Below, in pieces: positions 60,711 to 64,000 of a stretch of 64,000 nucleotides of DNA. The notes under the pieces are model-generated. The model was not told where the DNA came from, made no database searches, and saw only the letters and a list, made by a program, of their open reading frames with translations. The stretch is from Cannabis sativa (Eukaryota; Streptophyta; Magnoliopsida; Rosales; Cannabaceae). Each line of letters begins with the position of its first letter. Positions within the stretch are counted from its first letter, which is position 1. A program made the translations under genes and the position numbers. The stretch spans positions 61,648,600-61,712,599 of the forward strand of contig NC_083602.1 of NCBI RefSeq assembly GCF_029168945.1, in the 5' to 3' direction.

Positions 60711-63700
60711 ATGGCTGGAAATCACGCTAACGGAGCTAACAATGAATCCATCAACATTGGAACGATGAGCGTACCATTGCCTGGAACCGGAGTGCCACCT
60801 GTAGACGTCATCAACGGCGGGGTAGGGAGGAGCAACATCAGACCACTCAACCTATTTCCAGAAACGACTGGTCCTCAAGTTGGAGGCACGTCCACACCAC
60901 CAGCAACCATGCACTTTCCCCCTGTCACCCCGGCGGTCGTGTCCGAAGGAGTGGTCCAGCTCACGACTGATCAATACGCCGCAATCCAGGATCAGCTGCG
61001 AGCACTACAAGCCGAGGTGGATGGACAGAGCCGAGCTCGACGCCCTCCTCGGGTCCCTGCCGTTCGTAACGAAAACCCTCAGGTAACGGTTTCTCGACGT
61101 CAAACTAACCATGCACGCAGGGAACGACGAACTGATCCTGAAGTCTTGGACTTGAATCACCCGACGTCAAGAGACCAATACGCAAGGTTGCCTAACCAGA
61201 GCGCACAAACCGACGAGGATCCTGAGCGCCGCAACCCTCGCAGTCGTCACCCTCGGGATAACGACGCAGAGTCAGCCTCTTCATCCTCGCATGACCGTAC
61301 TCCAAGCAGGTATACGAGGTCTGGCTCTGTGCAAACACAGCAAGGAGGACGCTACCGCGTGCAGGGGTGATCTGCGTGATCATCTCAATGCAGTCTTTAG
61401 GGCGCGCTCCCGCGGCCCGCATAACACGGAGACGCTCCATGATCCCCATACGGGCGATCAGGGTGTCAACACAGTTAACAACCCGCCCATCGCGCCGATC
61501 GCGACCACTGGGATTAATATCCCTTCGAACCTTGCCGCAGTGGCTGCAAGCCCCACTGTTATAGCAACTCCGCCTCCTGCGACAGGAGGAATCGACCAAA
61601 GTATGCTTCTGCAAGCTTTGAAGATGCTCGAGCAGCAGCGTAAGCCCATATACAAGCTGCACGGCACCTTGCCCTTTACCGCAGAAGTGCGGCAGGCCCA
61701 ACTTCCAAAGGGGTTCCGTTTATCCGAATCCCTCAAATATAAAGGTACTTCTAACCCGTTAGACTACCTAGAAAAGTTTAACACCATAATGGAAGTGGAC
61801 CAGGTGCCGCAACTCGCGAAGTGTCGCATTCTCGCGGCCACACTCGAGGAGAATGCCCATGATTGGTTCACCCAATTACCAGAGGCATCGATATCGACAT
61901 GGGAGAACTTCGTCGATCTATTCCTCACACATTTCCAGGCCACGATGACGTATAGGCCACCCTATACGACTTTGGCGAACATCAAGCAAGAACCTGGTGA
62001 GTCTTTGCAGAATTATTTCAAGCGTTTTAACGCTGAAGTAACAAAAGTTGAGAAGGCCCCCGAGTCTTCGCTTGTTTGTATGTTAATAATAGGTGTCTTG
62101 CCAAGAACCGACTTTTGGAAAGAGCTACAGGCCCGAAGGCCAGAATCCTTGGTAGAATTCTTCGCCATGGCCGAACCTCATAAGAGAATCGAGAACTCCT
62201 TGGCGGAATTGGAGAAGGGCAAGAACAAGCGGCGATCACCCATACTGCGGTCGCGGTCCCGCAGTCCGCGAGGAAAGAATTCCAGGGGCCGAAGCCCCAG
62301 AAGACGCAGCCCACGCAAACCGCGGAGCCCGAAGTTGGCCAAGTCGCCTCCAAAAAGGAGTCCTCGCCCAAAGAAAAGGAGGACCTCGCTTCGTCAATTA
62401 TACTTAGAACTTCTTGCCGTACCTCGAGACCACATCTATGCGGTTGAGGAAAGGAACGGCGTCTTCAAGCCGCCCCCATCGGGGAAATCGCGACCGAAGA
62501 GACCCCAAAGTTACGTAAGTACCACAAGGATATCGGCCACACTACCCTTGAGTGTTGGGTCTTGCAGGACGAAATTGAAGAATTGATCAGAAGGGGAAAA
62601 TTCGACAAGTATAAAAGGAGGGAGGAAAGTCACTCCCGAGCGAATGACAAGGAAGAAAACCAGAATGCGAGTGGCTCCAGAGCACCTCGCAATATCCTGA
62701 CTATAATCGGAGGACCACACATCACAGGCGACTCTCGCAAATCACAAGAACGATATGCCAGAGAAGCCAAAGAGAAGCCGCTTACCAATGTGAACAATCT
62801 TGGTGAACGGCCAGAGAAGCTCTTCAAGAGAGAATGTGAGGACATTGTCTTTATGGAGAGCGATGCGAGATGGGTCCACCACCCGCATTCTGACGCACTT
62901 GTGATAGTCGCCAATATAGGTGGAGACAATGTCCATCGCATATTGGTCGACAATGGAAGTTCAGTGAATTTACTGAACTTCCAAGCCTTCAAGCAAATGG
63001 GGCTACAAGAAAAAGATTTGCGGCCAATGACATCGAGCATCTACGGTTTCACGGGAGATGTCATAGCTATCAAAGGGATGATCAAACTCCCAATCACTTT
63101 GGGAACCGCCCCAATAACTGCCAAGTCGATGGCCGACTTCGCAGTAATTGATCAATACTCAGCATATAACGCCGTAATTGGACGGCCAATTCTGAAGGAG
63201 ATGAAGATCGTAACTTCGATCTATCATCTAACAATGAAGTTCCCTACTCCCTCTGGAGTAGGATCAGTGAGGGGAGTCCAATCTGACTCTCGAGAATGTT
63301 ACAATGCAGCTGTCAAGCTCGCGGAAAAAAGGACAGTGAATGTTATCCACCTTTTGGACGCACCACCACCTCGCCAGGAGATCCTCAGGATCGAGGAGGT
63401 ACCGCACATAGACAAACCGGACTTGGATCCGAGAATCCTTGATCACACCGCCGCAGCCCAAGCCACGGAAGATACAATCGAGGTACCTATAGATCCTGTA
63501 GATAATAACAAGGTTTTAAAAATTGGTTCTAGATTAAACATACAGTTGCGAGAACAATTAACAACTTTTCTGAAACAAAATCTTGATATCTTTGCCTGGA
63601 AACATTCAGATATGGTCGGGATATCTCCACAGGTCATGTGTCATCGCTTGAACATTGACCCTGAAGTGCGAGGTGTCCGACAAAAGCGCCGCAAAATGGA

Positions 63701-64000
63701 CCCCGCGAGGTACCAAGCGCTGAAAGAAGAAGTTGACCGCCTCCTTGCCTGCGGCTTTATACGGGAGTCATTTTACCCCGACTGGTTAGCCAATCCGGTA
63801 CTCGTGCCAAAGCCCAATGGCTCATGGCGTACATGCGTTGACTTTACAGATTTGAACAAAGCCTGTCCCAAAGACAGCTTTCCTCTTCCTAGCATCGACC
63901 AGCTTGTCGATGCCCTTTGCGAGCCACGCACTTTTAAGCTTCATGGATGCATACTCGGGATACAATCAAATCCCGATGTACGAACCAGACCAAGAACATA
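60711..64000 (+). pseudogene. gag-protease-RT of the second Tat-type element, frameshifted, runs off window
   Basis: Gag begins MAGNHANGANN at 60711. The N-terminal part is Pro/Arg-rich; a frameshift lies in the G run at 61364-61367. The gag core follows (LPKGFRLSESLKYKGTSNP, NAHDWFTQLP, LANIKQEPGESLQNYFKRFN), then an Arg/Ser-rich tail. A second shift is at the C run 62473-62477, just before a knuckle-like segment (KYHKDIGHTTLEC). Protease has LVDNGSSVNLL. The RT N-terminal part has YPDWLANPVLVPKPNGSW and DFTDLNKACPKD. A third shift at the T run 63916-63918 precedes SFMDAYSGYNQIP at the edge. The lineage matches the 24-kb element but the sequence is clearly different. Three homopolymer indels are either decay or assembly error. 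Confidence 0.85.

Noticed and set aside
1..64000. Naming the species from transposon families
   Set aside because: The gene and repeat types are shared by many eudicots and no diagnostic sequence could be checked.

Overview
The window comes from the nuclear genome of a flowering plant, almost certainly a eudicot. The first ~10.6 kb hold three ordinary plant genes with GT-AG introns and long AT-rich spacers. The remaining ~53 kb is a pile of nested plant transposable elements (Ty1/copia, Ty3/gypsy Tat lineage, L1-like LINE, CACTA, hAT, many solo LTRs). I cannot name the species from sequence alone. I saw no rRNA, tRNA or CRISPR array.

Gene island (1-10.6 kb). A minus-strand GARP/MYB clock gene of the LUX/PCL1 type (1-820, C-terminus off the left edge) has an evening element and a LUX-type site in its upstream region. 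Next is a plus-strand two-exon gene for a small, uncharacterised, probably thylakoid protein (2521-3169). A nine-exon minus-strand Pumilio gene (4357-10030) encodes a 1050-residue protein with eight PUF repeats and is intact.

Nest 1 (11.4-20.2 kb). A degraded retroelement gag-like sequence (zinc knuckle) is split by a hAT-type element, which is split by a copia-type LTR element, which is split by a CACTA element, which is split by a second hAT-type element. All four insertions have matching or nearly matching target-site duplications. The copia-type element has almost identical LTRs but no gag or most of pol. Its interior carries an in-frame 39-bp tandem repeat and a series of short hairpins with different complementary stems around a nearly constant CCTGAAG[T/A] loop. 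This is the most unusual signal in the window.

Middle (20.8-29.2 kb). Solo LTRs and LTR fragments, including a 1.87-kb solo LTR inside a larger solo LTR, inside a third LTR-like sequence.

Nest 2 (29.5-58.7 kb). An intron-containing additional ORF (aORF) of a Tat-type gypsy element is cut by a 27-kb insertion after which its reading frame resumes exactly. The insertion is a solo LTR carrying a complete but dead 24-kb Tat-type element (LTRs, PBS, gag-pol on minus, antisense three-exon aORF on plus, PPT). That element carries three solo LTRs of one family and, inside its 5' LTR, an L1-like LINE, which in turn carries a solo LTR with its own duplication.

Right end (58.7-64 kb). The tail of the outer aORF region, a PPT-like run, an 866-bp LTR, a PBS and a second Tat-type gag-protease-RT frame that runs off the window. 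It is broken by small indels in homopolymers. The genes on the left are independent of one another; the rest is transposon biology, mostly decayed.
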